DNA of 64,000 bases, from NCBI RefSeq assembly GCF_024461735.1, contig NZ_JANGAD010000003.1:248001-312000 (forward strand), given 5' to 3'. The stretch comes from Anaerotignum propionicum (GTDB lineage Bacteria; Bacillota; Clostridia; Lachnospirales; Anaerotignaceae). Numbering within the stretch: the first letter of the stretch is position 1; every line of letters starts with the position of its first letter. The position numbers and the translations under genes are program-made. Under the pieces are notes generated by a model that was not told the origin of the DNA, made no database searches, and saw nothing but the letters and a program-made list of their open reading frames with translations. This document shows positions 1 through 8,357 of this stretch, in pieces.

Positions 1-2
1 AT

Positions 3-329
3 TCGGGAGGGTATCAGCCTACTGCCGAGGACTTTGAGGAATGCATTGATTATGGGAATATTTATGATAAAATGGATAATATACTTGGCCTGACTCAGAA
101 CGGTGGATATCACGAAAAAAATGCCTCTGGCAGTGAAACACAGTTTAAAATATGGAATTTAGATGTAGAGATTCGCAATGCACCCTTCGCAGATAGTGAT
201 AGGGCAGACAAAAGATTTGAGATTGACAGCGCTGTTATGCTGGAAGTTCCCATTTCTTTTGGAGGCAAATTACTACCTACCATGAAAATGAAAGTGAAAA
301 GCAGTGCCGGTTACACTCCTAAATTTTAA
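3..329 (+). CDS. C-terminal part of an unrecognised ICE protein (5' end outside window)
   Basis: The reading frame is open from base 3, so this is the C-terminal ~108 residues of a longer protein; the ATG at 72 is internal. I do not recognise the family. The segment ends in a predicted mixed beta region (residues such as KIWNLDVEIRNAPF and VMLEVPISFGGKLLP) ending TPKF. It precedes a lipoprotein and an exported protein in the same orientation, so it is probably an early gene of the conjugation surface block. No cysteine motif or membrane segment is visible in this fragment. Confidence 0.55.
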   Translation, partial: SGGYQPTAEDFEECIDYGNIYDKMDNILGLTQNGGYHEKNASGSETQFKIWNLDVEIRNAPFADSDRADKRFEIDSAVMLEVPISFGGKLLPTMKMKVKSSAGYTPKF

Positions 330-428
330 CTTTCTAATAGTTATATAAATTATGTTAGACTTTCAGATTTTCTTGTGGTAGGGTGTGGCTTGTAAGGGTA
401 GATACATAAACGAGGAGGCGAATAACTT

Positions 429-962
429 ATGAAAAATATGAATGATAAAACAAAGAAATGGCTTATAGTGGCAGGTGGCCTTGCCATTTGTGCTGTGCTT
501 GCAGTGATGATTGCAGGCTGCTTTAGCAAACCAACTGCAGAAGACGTATTGCTTCCAATACAGAGCGGTGATGGGAAAGATATAGTGGTAGAAGAATCAA
601 ATAATATAGAAAGAGAAAACCAGATTACAGTATCGCCAATTGAAGTTTCTGAACAACCAGATGCTGATAATGGTGTTGTGGATCAGGGAACGGAGCAGAC
701 TATCCAAGGGGATGCTAAAAAACCAACTTATACGCAAGAAGAGCTTACAAATCCTGACCAAAAGCCAAATGGAGAAAAAGTAACAGAGCAGGATAAACCA
801 GTTGACCATGATAAGGTGGAAACTCCTACAGAGACACCAACACAGAGGCAACCATCTGGTGGACTACCCGGATTTGACAATGTTCCTAATGCAGGAGAAA
901 ACCAAGTAACCCAAGGCGTGAGTGATGGCGATATTAATAAGCAAGTAGGCACAATGGATTAA
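429..962 (+). CDS. Predicted lipoprotein of the conjugation block
   Basis: A 177-residue protein with a basic N-terminus (KTKKW), a hydrophobic stretch at residues 11-30 and a lipobox-like AGC with Cys31, so it is probably an SPase II lipoprotein anchored outside the membrane. The mature part is acidic and rich in E, Q, P, T and G (residues 35-177) and looks unstructured, like a spacer or surface-exposed tether. GAGGAGG at about 412-418 lies 10 bases before ATG 429. It lies 66 bases before the next exported protein, consistent with co-transcription. No enzymatic domain is recognisable; a role in mating-pair surface assembly is inferred only from context. Confidence 0.7.
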   Translation: MKNMNDKTKKWLIVAGGLAICAVLAVMIAGCFSKPTAEDVLLPIQSGDGKDIVVEESNNIERENQITVSPIEVSEQPDADNGVVDQGTEQTIQGDAKKPTYTQEELTNPDQKPNGEKVTEQDKPVDHDKVETPTETPTQRQPSGGLPGFDNVPNAGENQVTQGVSDGDINKQVGTMD

Positions 963-1028
963 AATAAATATAGTAATAGATTGACACCACAGGAATGTGG
1001 TGTTTTTCTGTTGCGGAAAGGTAAATCA

Positions 1029-2717
1029 ATGAAAAAAATATTAACTGTTGTATGCTTATCGTTTGTGATGTTATGTTGCACCGCTGTTTCTGTATTAGCT
1101 GTTGGTGACGGAAATATTGATGGCGGAGGCGGAGGGATGGACAATGGAACAAGTGGAAATATATGGTCCCCCGGAAATGATGGTGTTCGGGTAACTGTTG
1201 TTCGTGCAAGTGATTATGCGGTTGTGACAACACCTATTGATATCACCAATAAGCCACCGTTGTCATCAATCTATAATTTTGGAAAGGTAAGCAAGTTACA
1301 ATATAATAATGGAAAAAGTCTTGCACCACAACAAGGTGGTTATAAATGCGTTAAACCATCTCAATTAATGCCAACAATTATAAGTGACAAGGGCAACAGC
1401 AATATCGACGCAATCAAGAAATATTTCTGTTCGGAATATATTGTGCAGATGATTGCCAACCACACGGGCATGAACTATGACATTCTTATTGGAGGAGGAT
1501 ATAAACTACTTCTTGAACCAATAGCCTATTACAAATTTGAAGATGTAATGATTGCAACTACAGCAACAGAGGCGGCAATGTATGATGAACAAATCAGCGG
1601 ATTGCTCAGACGAAGAATGGTAGCACTTTCTCATCAAAATTTACCTCTTGCTATGTTTTTAGAGGTTTCAGATTTGGGCTATCCCGCATGGAGAGGAAGT
1701 ACATCAAAAGCCGCCTCAAATGCAGATATCAAATCATCACTTGGGCTTGGCGTTGTACGTTTTACAGAATTGCCGGAATCTCCTGAAATTGTAACCCAAG
1801 ACTATGAGTATCGTGTAAATACTGAGGTTATTACGACAGTTACTGTCAGCGGAGGGCAGAGTGACCCAGATAACCCAACTAAAGTCAGCTTTTCTATTGA
1901 CGAAAAAACTTATAATGTTGGAAATGTCTATTATCCTCAAGGCGATAGTCAACTTGCCTGGGTAAAATGGACAACACCAGATACTGAACAAGACATGGTA
2001 ATTCATGTATCGGTGAAGGGACCAGGTGGAACAGATAAAACCACCATTAACTGTAAGATTGTCGATCTTGATAAAAATCCTCCTCCAAATCCTATTGCTG
2101 ATGATAGAAACGAAAAATTTTCATCAGTATCTGTTCCTAACCGTAGTGAAAAAGTGAGGGCAGATTGGAGTGTTTGGGATCCTTGGTGGCATGAACATTG
2201 GGTATGGCATAGTACAGGTGAAGATAGTGGATACTGGTGTGACCACGGATGGTGGGAGTTCGACCTGGACAAGTATTATGCAAGATTTTCAGCTAATATG
2301 AGTATCAGATGTGACAGTAAAAATCCAACTGCCAGTGGTGGAATAATGAAGTCAGGATACGGCATCAATGAAACCGTAACGGCATCCGTAAGCAGTAACC
2401 AAAGCTCTGCAATTGCATATCCCCAGACTGCAGTCAGCTATTTTCCTGAGTTTGGATACGAAACCTATTGGAGACTTTTGGATAGGATGAAAGATGGATC
2501 ATCAAATAGCTTTGAGCTTCAAAATAATAAGTATTCTACCTATAAAAATAGAACCCATTTCACACCGATTTGGATGCCAGATGGCGATTATACAGTAAAT
2601 ACTTGGGCAGCAGATAGCTGGACGCCAGTAGGAATGCTGTCAATGAATTTAACTGATAGCTTAACAATAAAGGGGAATTTATGGCAGGATTGGCATGTGG
2701 CACCTCTAAAACCATAA
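1029..2717 (+). CDS. Large exported protein of the ICE surface block
   Basis: The protein of 562 residues starts at ATG 1029 (GGAAAGG at 1015-1021), not at the upstream in-frame TTG 981. It begins with a classical signal peptide (MKKILTVVCLSFVML... cleavage probably near VLA-VGD). A Gly/Asp-rich segment follows, then a region with beta-sandwich-like character (about residues 260-360, repeated VTVSGG, VSVKGPGG) and a Trp/His-rich patch near residues 375-405 (WSVWDPWWHEHWVW). No enzymatic motif was recognised. The position between a lipoprotein and a small VirB2-like protein suggests a secreted, perhaps wall- or pilus-associated conjugation protein. Confidence 0.7.
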   Translation: MKKILTVVCLSFVMLCCTAVSVLAVGDGNIDGGGGGMDNGTSGNIWSPGNDGVRVTVVRASDYAVVTTPIDITNKPPLSSIYNFGKVSKLQYNNGKSLAPQQGGYKCVKPSQLMPTIISDKGNSNIDAIKKYFCSEYIVQMIANHTGMNYDILIGGGYKLLLEPIAYYKFEDVMIATTATEAAMYDEQISGLLRRRMVALSHQNLPLAMFLEVSDLGYPAWRGSTSKAASNADIKSSLGLGVVRFTELPESPEIVTQDYEYRVNTEVITTVTVSGGQSDPDNPTKVSFSIDEKTYNVGNVYYPQGDSQLAWVKWTTPDTEQDMVIHVSVKGPGGTDKTTINCKIVDLDKNPPPNPIADDRNEKFSSVSVPNRSEKVRADWSVWDPWWHEHWVWHSTGEDSGYWCDHGWWEFDLDKYYARFSANMSIRCDSKNPTASGGIMKSGYGINETVTASVSSNQSSAIAYPQTAVSYFPEFGYETYWRLLDRMKDGSSNSFELQNNKYSTYKNRTHFTPIWMPDGDYTVNTWAADSWTPVGMLSMNLTDSLTIKGNLWQDWHVAPLKP

Positions 2718-2733
2718 GGGAAGGAGAGAATTC

Positions 2734-3075
2734 ATGAAAAAATATAAGCAATTATCAATCATACTTACAGTGGTATTGATTGTTTGCCTATTTTACGGAA
2801 TATCAGCATTTGCAGCAGGGACGGGGGATGTAGCGGGGGCTATTGAAGGAACATGGACGACGGCATCGGGACAAATTAAGACTGTGGTTAATAAGGTAAT
2901 CTTTCCGGCAATTGACCTAATTCTTGCGGTTTTTTTCTTTGCCAAACTCGGGATGACGTACTTTGATTTTCGCAAACACGGTCAATTTGAGTGGAGTGGT
3001 CCAGCAATTTTGTTTGCTTGTTTGGTATTTACGTTAACAGCTCCGCTGTATATTTGGACGATTTTGGGCATATAA
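2734..3075 (+). CDS. Small DUF3852-like / VirB2-like membrane protein
   Basis: A 113-residue protein with a signal peptide (residues 1-27, ...SAFAAG) followed by two hydrophobic segments (about 52-70 and 86-110). This topology matches VirB2/TrbC pilins, and the sequence resembles the uncharacterised DUF3852 family of clostridial conjugative elements. It follows the exported protein by 16 bases (RBS GGAAGGAGAG) and is closed by a strong terminator, so it is the last gene of this block. A pilin or channel role is inferred from size, topology and context. Confidence 0.65.
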   Translation: MKKYKQLSIILTVVLIVCLFYGISAFAAGTGDVAGAIEGTWTTASGQIKTVVNKVIFPAIDLILAVFFFAKLGMTYFDFRKHGQFEWSGPAILFACLVFTLTAPLYIWTILGI

Positions 3076-3085
3076 CGAACAAGGA

Positions 3086-3121
3086 GCCGTTGCATCAGAG
3101 TAGAGGTGCAACGGCTTAATT
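3086..3121 (+). terminator. Intrinsic terminator after the surface block
   Basis: Nine-base arms GCCGTTGCA (3086-3094) and TGCAACGGC (3107-3115) are followed by TTAATTT. The hairpin starts 10 bases after the stop of the VirB2-like gene. Confidence 0.8.
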
Positions 3122-3246
3122 TCATATTTAGTGAGCTTTTCTCTGGTGGACGAATTAAATCAGTTTCGGAGGGTATCCGCGTTTGAATCGTTCAGAACAT
3201 TTATGAAACAAAACAGGCACTAATGGTTTATGCTATTCTTTTCCTG

Positions 3247-3969
3247 TCAAAACAACCTTTTTCCATCTGAAATATTGATACCGAGCTCTTTTGCCATACC
3301 TGTTTGCTTAAATGGATTTATTTTTTCTACCACACCATCACGTTTGAAAAGGGAACCTGTATTTTTTAGCCAAAATGTTACATCTGCTTTTACGCATTGC
3401 TCCCGAATATTAAGTACCCAATCATAATCACATATACGGGATTCTCGCCCTGTTTCGCCACCAACAGTCACATGGTCTACTCCACGAAGATACGGTGTCA
3501 AGTCTATCTTTTCTAAGAGTGGTGCACAAGCGATAAACCGCCGCTTTATCGGATAAGATAAAAAGAGTGGCAGTCTGTACTCAGCTAATGCTTGATTTTC
3601 GACAGTACAACCAATATTCACATTGTCATAGCCTGCACCCCAATCGGGTGGAAGTGATACGAGAAGACGGTCAATTCGCTTTGTTAAAATCAAGAAATCA
3701 ATATCAGTTCTTTCCTTGATGATAGCCCAAATGTCTTTACGCCACTCGTCTGTTTCTGGCAGGAAAAAGTCAGTCGCAAAACAGGTTGGAAGAATTTTGT
3801 TGCCTTTGATATTGTATTCGCCCTTTGCATTTTTCCTTGTGGGCCAATCAAATTTATCTGTTTTTTGTATTGTGCTTTGACCATAGCGTTTTGCATACGG
3901 CCCATAAAAATAGCAATTTGTACAGCCATCACTTATTTTGTAACAGCCTGTCCATGGTTCCCAGTTCAT
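3247..3969 (-). CDS. DUF5131 (phage Gp37/Gp68-like) family protein
   Basis: A 240-residue protein starting MNWEPWTGCYKISDGCTNCY. The clustered cysteines C9, C15 and C18 are the hallmark of the DUF5131/Gp37Gp68 family, which resembles radical-SAM-type iron-sulfur proteins and occurs on phages and mobile elements. Other family-like segments are FLILTKR, NVNIGCTVENQ, the central CAPLLEKIDL and the GGETG motif. RBS GAGGAGG lies just before the ATG. The biochemical function is unknown. It is the last gene of a minus-strand run that may include 4025-5589. Confidence 0.8.
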   Translation of the reverse strand: MNWEPWTGCYKISDGCTNCYFYGPYAKRYGQSTIQKTDKFDWPTRKNAKGEYNIKGNKILPTCFATDFFLPETDEWRKDIWAIIKERTDIDFLILTKRIDRLLVSLPPDWGAGYDNVNIGCTVENQALAEYRLPLFLSYPIKRRFIACAPLLEKIDLTPYLRGVDHVTVGGETGRESRICDYDWVLNIREQCVKADVTFWLKNTGSLFKRDGVVEKINPFKQTGMAKELGINISDGKRLF

Positions 3970-4024
3970 AGCGTTCCTCCTCTCGGATGGGTGAAGCCGA
4001 TGATAGCAGAAACGCAGCTGCTTT

Positions 4025-4228
4025 TCAGCAGCGTTTGAACGTCACCGTCCGTGCCTTCATGGAGATCTTACCCACCTCGTAGCCATAGGCGGGCAGCTCT
4101 TTCTTGAAGGTTAAAAAGGCGTGGTCGATGGGAAAGCCCAGAATCTGTTCAATCTCGGCATAGGTCAGTGCGAAGCTGTTCTCTGTGCGTTGACCTATCG
4201 CCTTCCAAAGTGGCTCATATTTACTCAT
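4025..4228 (-). CDS. Small DUF7662-like protein
   Basis: I chose ATG 4228, which follows GGAGGAGA with good spacing, rather than 4297. The 67-residue product starts MSKYEPLWKAIGQR and contains SFALTYAEIEQILGFPI, the signature I associate with the small DUF7662-type proteins (often N-terminal to, or standing beside, nucleic-acid or defence-like proteins). The C-terminus is basic (KARTVTFKRC). It lies 65 bases downstream of the VOC gene on the same strand. Function unknown. Confidence 0.6.
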   Translation of the reverse strand: MSKYEPLWKAIGQRTENSFALTYAEIEQILGFPIDHAFLTFKKELPAYGYEVGKISMKARTVTFKRC

Positions 4229-4293
4229 TGTCCGTCTCCTCCGATCTTGTTTGGAATAAAATAGCGACTTTGATTTACCAAAGCCGCCGTGTA

Positions 4294-4764
4294 TCACATA
4301 CCAAAGCCTAACGCATACTGTTTTACAACCTCAAGAGGGAACATTGTGCGTGTAGCAACTTCTTCTGCCGACATGCCTTGATTAAAAAAGCGTTTGAAAA
4401 CCGTGGTCATATCCTCTGCAATTTCTACAATGTGCTTGTCGGGGTCATATACCCGAATATCACGCTGCCCCCACGGGTATTCTTTGATTTCGTGTACCCA
4501 TTGCAAACTGAATATGCTTTTCATTTCGGCATACACCTTGTTCAAATCGTCTACTTCAAAATAGACTTGAAAGTTATGTGACTGCTTTTTTATGCTATCG
4601 TCTGTCAAACCAACGAGTTCAGCATATCCTTGTTGCAGCGTAAAGCCCTCAAACGTTACATGTGCATCAATATCCATGACCACATTTTGGTGAAGTACCT
4701 TTTCATAAAAGTGTTTCGATGCGGCTATATCCTTAACCGCTAAAAGACAACCTTGATATTTCAT
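4294..4764 (-). CDS. VOC family (glyoxalase/bleomycin-resistance-like) protein
   Basis: A 156-residue protein with one VOC fold: CLLAVKDIAASKHFYEKVL at the start, FQVYFEVDDLNKVYAEM in the middle and RDIRVYDPDKHIVEIAE at the end, the last supplying a likely metal-binding Glu. Residues 120-156 form a helical C-terminal extension. It follows the AraC regulator with a 3-base gap, and its AGGAGG lies over the regulator's stop, so the two form an operon. Family members are metal-dependent dioxygenases, isomerases or antibiotic-binding proteins; the substrate cannot be told here. Confidence 0.85.
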   Translation of the reverse strand: MKYQGCLLAVKDIAASKHFYEKVLHQNVVMDIDAHVTFEGFTLQQGYAELVGLTDDSIKKQSHNFQVYFEVDDLNKVYAEMKSIFSLQWVHEIKEYPWGQRDIRVYDPDKHIVEIAEDMTTVFKRFFNQGMSAEEVATRTMFPLEVVKQYALGFGM

Positions 4765-4767
4765 TTT

Positions 4768-5589
4768 TCAATCCTCCTTTGAGGATAGTGTATCGTATAT
4801 CTCTGTGCTGTCATAGTAAAAATCCGACATTGTTTTCAAGTAATTTTGGGGTGACACACCACTTATAGCCTTGAAATCTTTATCAAAATGAGCTTGGTCG
4901 AAATAGCCAGCTTGTTGTGACAATGCCGCAAAAAAGCAAGGCGATTTTTGAATGTGCTTTAATACATAATTAAAGCGGGTTAAACGTGCAAAGTCCTTAA
5001 CATTCATTCCAATTTGTGTGCGGAACAAGCGGTTTAGCTGCCGTTCACTATAACAAGATAGTCTGGCAATCTCTTTCACTTGTAGCTGTCCATGATTATC
5101 AGAAATCGCTTTGGTTGCCAATAGCAAAGCATCTGAAACAACATGCTTTTCCATACGTTCGTATAATATTTCTTCGCAAGCGTTCACTAAGTCGGTTGCA
5201 GTTTTTGATACTGCAAAAGCATGATGCAATAAATGGAACAACTCGTTGTCGATGTCCACAAGCGAAAGGCGTTTGTCTGCAAATTCCGCTTGGTTTTGGC
5301 GTGTGATTTGATACAACCCGTAGGGCGAAAGCTGGATAAGCATTAAAATATTATAACTATTTGGCTCCGTGCCTAACAGTATGGGGGAGAGGGACGCTCC
5401 CCATAGTTCAGCAATGACTGTATTTCCATCGAAAGCAAGCGACAATGTTCCGCAAGCGTTAGGCATAAGCATATAATGCTCTGTAAACATATCCTTAGAT
5501 GGAAATACGATGTTGTAATATAGAATATATTTTCTCAGCCCCACATGTGAGGGAAACATATTGAATTGCTTGTTATCTTTTATAATCAA
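4768..5589 (-). CDS. AraC family transcriptional regulator
   Basis: A 273-residue regulator with an N-terminal ligand-type domain (about 1-150) and a C-terminal two-helix-turn-helix AraC domain (about 165-265: VKEIARLSCYSERQLNRLFRTQIG ... LSQQAGYFDQAHFDKDFKAISGVSPQNYL). It begins with TTG at 5589 after AGGGGGAA. It is immediately upstream of the VOC gene on the same strand and probably controls it. The start could also be a few codons downstream. Confidence 0.88.
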   Translation of the reverse strand: MIIKDNKQFNMFPSHVGLRKYILYYNIVFPSKDMFTEHYMLMPNACGTLSLAFDGNTVIAELWGASLSPILLGTEPNSYNILMLIQLSPYGLYQITRQNQAEFADKRLSLVDIDNELFHLLHHAFAVSKTATDLVNACEEILYERMEKHVVSDALLLATKAISDNHGQLQVKEIARLSCYSERQLNRLFRTQIGMNVKDFARLTRFNYVLKHIQKSPCFFAALSQQAGYFDQAHFDKDFKAISGVSPQNYLKTMSDFYYDSTEIYDTLSSKED

Positions 5590-5937
5590 AATGTTCCCCC
5601 TTGCTTTTCAAAGAAAGATTTGCATTATGCGTATCTGCCTAATGCGAATTAATCAAATACGAATTCGTTTCCAGAGCAGAGAGTTAAATTTCCCAACTAC
5701 CGGTTCATAAAAGTTATACTCAGTAAATATATAAAATAAGGTTACCATAGTAAAGTGGAAGTTTCAATTAATAAATATAAACAATAGAAAGAGTCCAGTA
5801 TTATGAAAACTAAAAATTGTTCACAGTCTTTATGCAAGGATTGACTGGATGATTCTGGGGATATAGGCAAAGCGATAGCCGCAACATCAACAAAAAGATG
5901 CTGCGGCTCTATAAAGATTCAAAGAATAACGTTTGCA
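5590..5937. other. Intergenic region with a hairpin and one copy of a 24-base repeat
   Basis: No gene is seen. At 5826-5849 there is a 24-base sequence (GTCTTTATGCAAGGATTGAC...) repeated with two mismatches at 7407-7430. A hairpin at 5877-5912 (AGCCGCAACATC / GATGCTGCGGCT) lies downstream of the TetR gene and may terminate it. The 5680-5800 part is AT-rich and featureless to me. Confidence 0.5.
5826..5849 (+). repeat. 24-base imperfect direct repeat, left copy
   Basis: GTCTTTATGCAAGGATTGAC plus TGGA. It matches 7407-7430 at 22 of 24 bases. The two copies bracket the TetR/hydrolase pair. Confidence 0.6.
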
Positions 5938-6501
5938 CTATATTTTCTGATATTTCTGGTGAATGCCAAGCAAGATCGTATCCAATGCAGATGACATATC
6001 TGTGATGGCCGCTTCAGGATCAGACAATGCACTACCTAATTGCTGCGTCGCATAGCCATGAAGAAACCCTGTTAACAGACGAACAATAGGGCTGACATCG
6101 GAAACACTTAATCCAAAAGACTGAACTAATTTTCCCATCAATGAATGATACTCAGATAAAATCTGTTTTGTCTGGTCATTAGTGTGCCAACTTGCCCATT
6201 GAATTGTTTCATATATGCCGGGATGTTCAACCATAAAGCGCAGATACGCAACTGCGATTGCACGAATTGCCGCATCGCTGGAAACTCCAATGACCGCTTG
6301 AGTCATCTGACAATTCATTGTACGCATTCCTGTGTGCGCTACCTCTCGAAGCAGCTCATCCAAACTGTCTATATGGTTATATAAAGATGGCGTACGGATT
6401 TGTAGTGCCGCAGCCACAGCTTTTAGGGAAACTCCCGAAAGTCCATCTCTATCTGCAATTTCAGATGCAACTTGAAGGACAAGTTCTTTTGTTGTTCGCA
6501 T
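5938..6501 (-). CDS. TetR family transcriptional repressor
   Basis: A 187-residue protein with an N-terminal helix-turn-helix (residues about 5-50: VLQVASEIADRDGLSGVSLKAVAAALQIRTPSLYNHIDS) and a helical effector domain of the TetR_C_33 type (AIAVAYLRFMVEHPGIYETIQWA). It is divergent from the alpha/beta hydrolase at 6643. The intergenic region has two copies of an inverted repeat CTAATNNNATTAG, one near each start, so the repressor probably controls itself and the hydrolase. Confidence 0.88.
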   Translation of the reverse strand: MRTTKELVLQVASEIADRDGLSGVSLKAVAAALQIRTPSLYNHIDSLDELLREVAHTGMRTMNCQMTQAVIGVSSDAAIRAIAVAYLRFMVEHPGIYETIQWASWHTNDQTKQILSEYHSLMGKLVQSFGLSVSDVSPIVRLLTGFLHGYATQQLGSALSDPEAAITDMSSALDTILLGIHQKYQKI

Positions 6502-6539
6502 TTTGCCACCATTACTTTCTTTGTTTTATCTCATTTTAA

Positions 6540-6552
6540 CTAATTGGATTAG
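6540..6552. promoter_or_regulatory. Probable TetR operator, copy 1
   Basis: CTAATTGGATTAG is a perfect 5-base inverted repeat around 3 bases. It lies just upstream of the TetR start, and the same arms recur at 6611-6625. Confidence 0.6.
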
Positions 6553-6581
6553 CTTTGTCAATAATATCATTCGCTTTCTGC

Positions 6582-6610
6582 TTGACAAAATAAACTGTAT
6601 TAGCTAAAAT
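6582..6610 (+). promoter_or_regulatory. Sigma-A promoter of the hydrolase gene
   Basis: TTGACA (6582-6587), a 17-base spacer, then TAAAAT (6605-6610). The second operator copy begins at the next base. Confidence 0.7.
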
Positions 6611-6625
6611 ACTAATTAAATTAGT
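6611..6625. promoter_or_regulatory. Probable TetR operator, copy 2
   Basis: ACTAATTAAATTAGT has 6-base arms around TAA, with the same CTAAT/ATTAG core as copy 1. It directly follows the -10 box of the hydrolase promoter, the right place to block transcription. Confidence 0.65.
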
Positions 6626-6642
6626 TTGATTGGAGAATGACA

Positions 6643-7356
6643 ATGAGAGAGAAATATTTTAAGATTAACGAGGTCCCTGCTGTTTTACTCGGTGAGCAGT
6701 CGGATAAACTATTTATGTTTGTTCATGGACAGGGTGGAAATAAAGATGAGGCAAAAGCATTTGCAGATGTTGCCTGCCCGCTTGGGTGGCAAGTATTAGG
6801 GGTTGATTTGCCGGAGCATGGATAACGAGTTGATGCCTCCGCTACTTTTGACCCGTGGCACGCCGTTCCAGAACTTCAACAAGTAATGCTATACGCAAAA
6901 AAAAGTTGGAGTCAAGTTGCTGTGCGTGCCAACAGCATCGGCAGCTATTTCACCCTTTTGTCTTTTTCAGGCGAGCCGCTGGAGCAGTGCCTGCTGGTCT
7001 CTCCCTTGGTGGATATGGAGAGAACGATTGATAATTTAATGCACTGGGCAGGCGTTACAGAGGAGCGCTTAGAGCGTGAAAAATTGATTGACACTGATTT
7101 TGGGCAAAAACTGTCGTGGAAATATCTTAGTTATGTGCGTAGCCATCGAATTGATGGGTGGAACACCCCCACCTTTATTTTAAGAGCAAAGAAAGATGAA
7201 CTGATTGATGAGGACACCGTGATAAACTTTAGCAATCGTTTTGGCTGTAAACTGACGGTAACAAATGGGGGCGAGCACTGGTTTCACACTCCAGAGCAAC
7301 TTTCGATTCTGTGCCAGTGGGAAGTCCAATCGCTAAATCAACATAATTTTAACTAA
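6643..7356 (+). pseudogene. Alpha/beta hydrolase interrupted by an in-frame TAA
   Basis: The same frame runs from ATG 6643 (GGAG 7 bases upstream) to 7356 with a single TAA at 6823-6825. It gives ...DLPEHG*RVDASATFDPWHAVPELQQ.... Both halves are clearly one alpha/beta hydrolase: LFMFVHGQGGNKDEAKAF (oxyanion region), the nucleophile elbow ANSIGSY, and a C-terminal GGEHWFHTP carrying the likely catalytic His. The stop probably replaced one sense codon (Glu, Gln or Lys would each need one base change). It is divergent from, and probably repressed by, the TetR protein. Without readthrough only the first ~60 residues are made. Confidence 0.8.
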
Positions 7357-7406
7357 TTCAAGCGTAAATAAGAAAACAAGTAATATGAACACTGAAACTC
7401 ACCACC

Positions 7407-7430
7407 GTCCTTATGCAAGTATTGACTGGA
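7407..7430 (+). repeat. 24-base imperfect direct repeat, right copy
   Basis: GTCCTTATGCAAGTATTGAC plus TGGA, in the same orientation as the left copy, 50 bases after the hydrolase stop. Confidence 0.6.
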
Positions 7431-7457
7431 GAATACTTGGAGTTTAAGCAATAAAAG

Positions 7458-7492
7458 AGCAGGCCAACTCTTTGTTATGGAGTCAGTCTGCT
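7458..7492. terminator. Hairpin between the hydrolase and acetyltransferase genes
   Basis: Arms AGCAGGCCAACTC and GAGTCAGTCTGCT pair with two mismatches. It sits between convergent genes and may serve both. A repeat copy lies just upstream at 7407-7430. Confidence 0.45.
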
Positions 7493-7539
7493 TGTTAAAT
7501 TAAAATTTATCGGTTCGTATTATGTTAACAATGGGATAT

Positions 7540-8172
7540 TTAGGGAAACGACCTATCAATATCACCATTCATAATATGGGGTAAATATTGTTGTATCTTA
7601 TCAAAAGGCCAGTTCCACCAACCAATCCGTAGCAATTTCCGGATGATATCTTCATCATAACGCTTTTTGATTTCTTTTGCAGGGATACCACCAACGACTG
7701 TATATGGAGGAACATCCTTTGTTACGACGGCTCTTGTGCCAATAATTGCACCGTTACCGATACGAACGCCAGACAAGATTACCGCTTCGTAGCCGATCCA
7801 AACATCATTGCCGATGACAATATCACCTTTATTGTCCCAAGCGGCTGCAACCTGTTTTTTGTCCAGATTCCATTCTTCAAAGAAGATGGGAAACGGATAG
7901 GTTGAAAGTGATTTTTGCGCGTGGTTGGCGCTGGTAAAAAGGAACTTTGCGCCGCAGGCAATAGAACAGAACTTGCCGATAATCAGTTTGTCTTGGTTGA
8001 CAGGATAATGATACAGCACATTGTTCTTTTCAAACTTCACAGGATCAGAAACGAAGTCATTGTACATGGTATAATCGCCAACAATAATGTTGGGATTTGT
8101 GATTACACCTTTCAAGTACACCGTTTCGGTATCGTTTGTTCTTGGATATATTTTTTTATCTGGAATAGTCAT
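7540..8172 (-). CDS. CatB/Vat-like hexapeptide O-acetyltransferase
   Basis: I start at ATG 8172 (AGGAGG upstream), giving 210 residues beginning [13 protein letters not shown]. Left-handed beta-helix hexapeptides are evident ([53 protein letters not shown]). The CatB/Vat active-site region [14 protein letters not shown] contains the catalytic His. The C-terminal [14 protein letters not shown] motif is typical of the xenobiotic acetyltransferases that inactivate chloramphenicol or streptogramin A. Which drug, if any, is acetylated cannot be decided; many family members are chromosomal and of unknown substrate. Confidence 0.85.
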   Translation of the reverse strand: MTIPDKKIYPRTNDTETVYLKGVITNPNIIVGDYTMYNDFVSDPVKFEKNNVLYHYPVNQDKLIIGKFCSIACGAKFLFTSANHAQKSLSTYPFPIFFEEWNLDKKQVAAAWDNKGDIVIGNDVWIGYEAVILSGVRIGNGAIIGTRAVVTKDVPPYTVVGGIPAKEIKKRYDEDIIRKLLRIGWWNWPFDKIQQYLPHIMNGDIDRSFP

Positions 8173-8357
8173 AAAAACCTCCTGAGTTTTATTTTTTAGC
8201 GAACTATTCCAGCAACTGCAATGCAAATTTTCATAATATCATCATCCTTATATTCATTCAAAATTAAATTTTGATACACAGTTATTATAGCATATACAGA
8301 AGTTTCTTTCCAATGTCGATGAGAAATTAGCAGTAAAAAAGCCTGTTTATTTCTTTG

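Noticed and set aside
7540..8172. Naming the acetyltransferase as a specific resistance gene (vat or catB)
   Set aside because: Family and active-site region fit, but substrate-determining residues cannot be judged by eye, and many relatives are not resistance enzymes.
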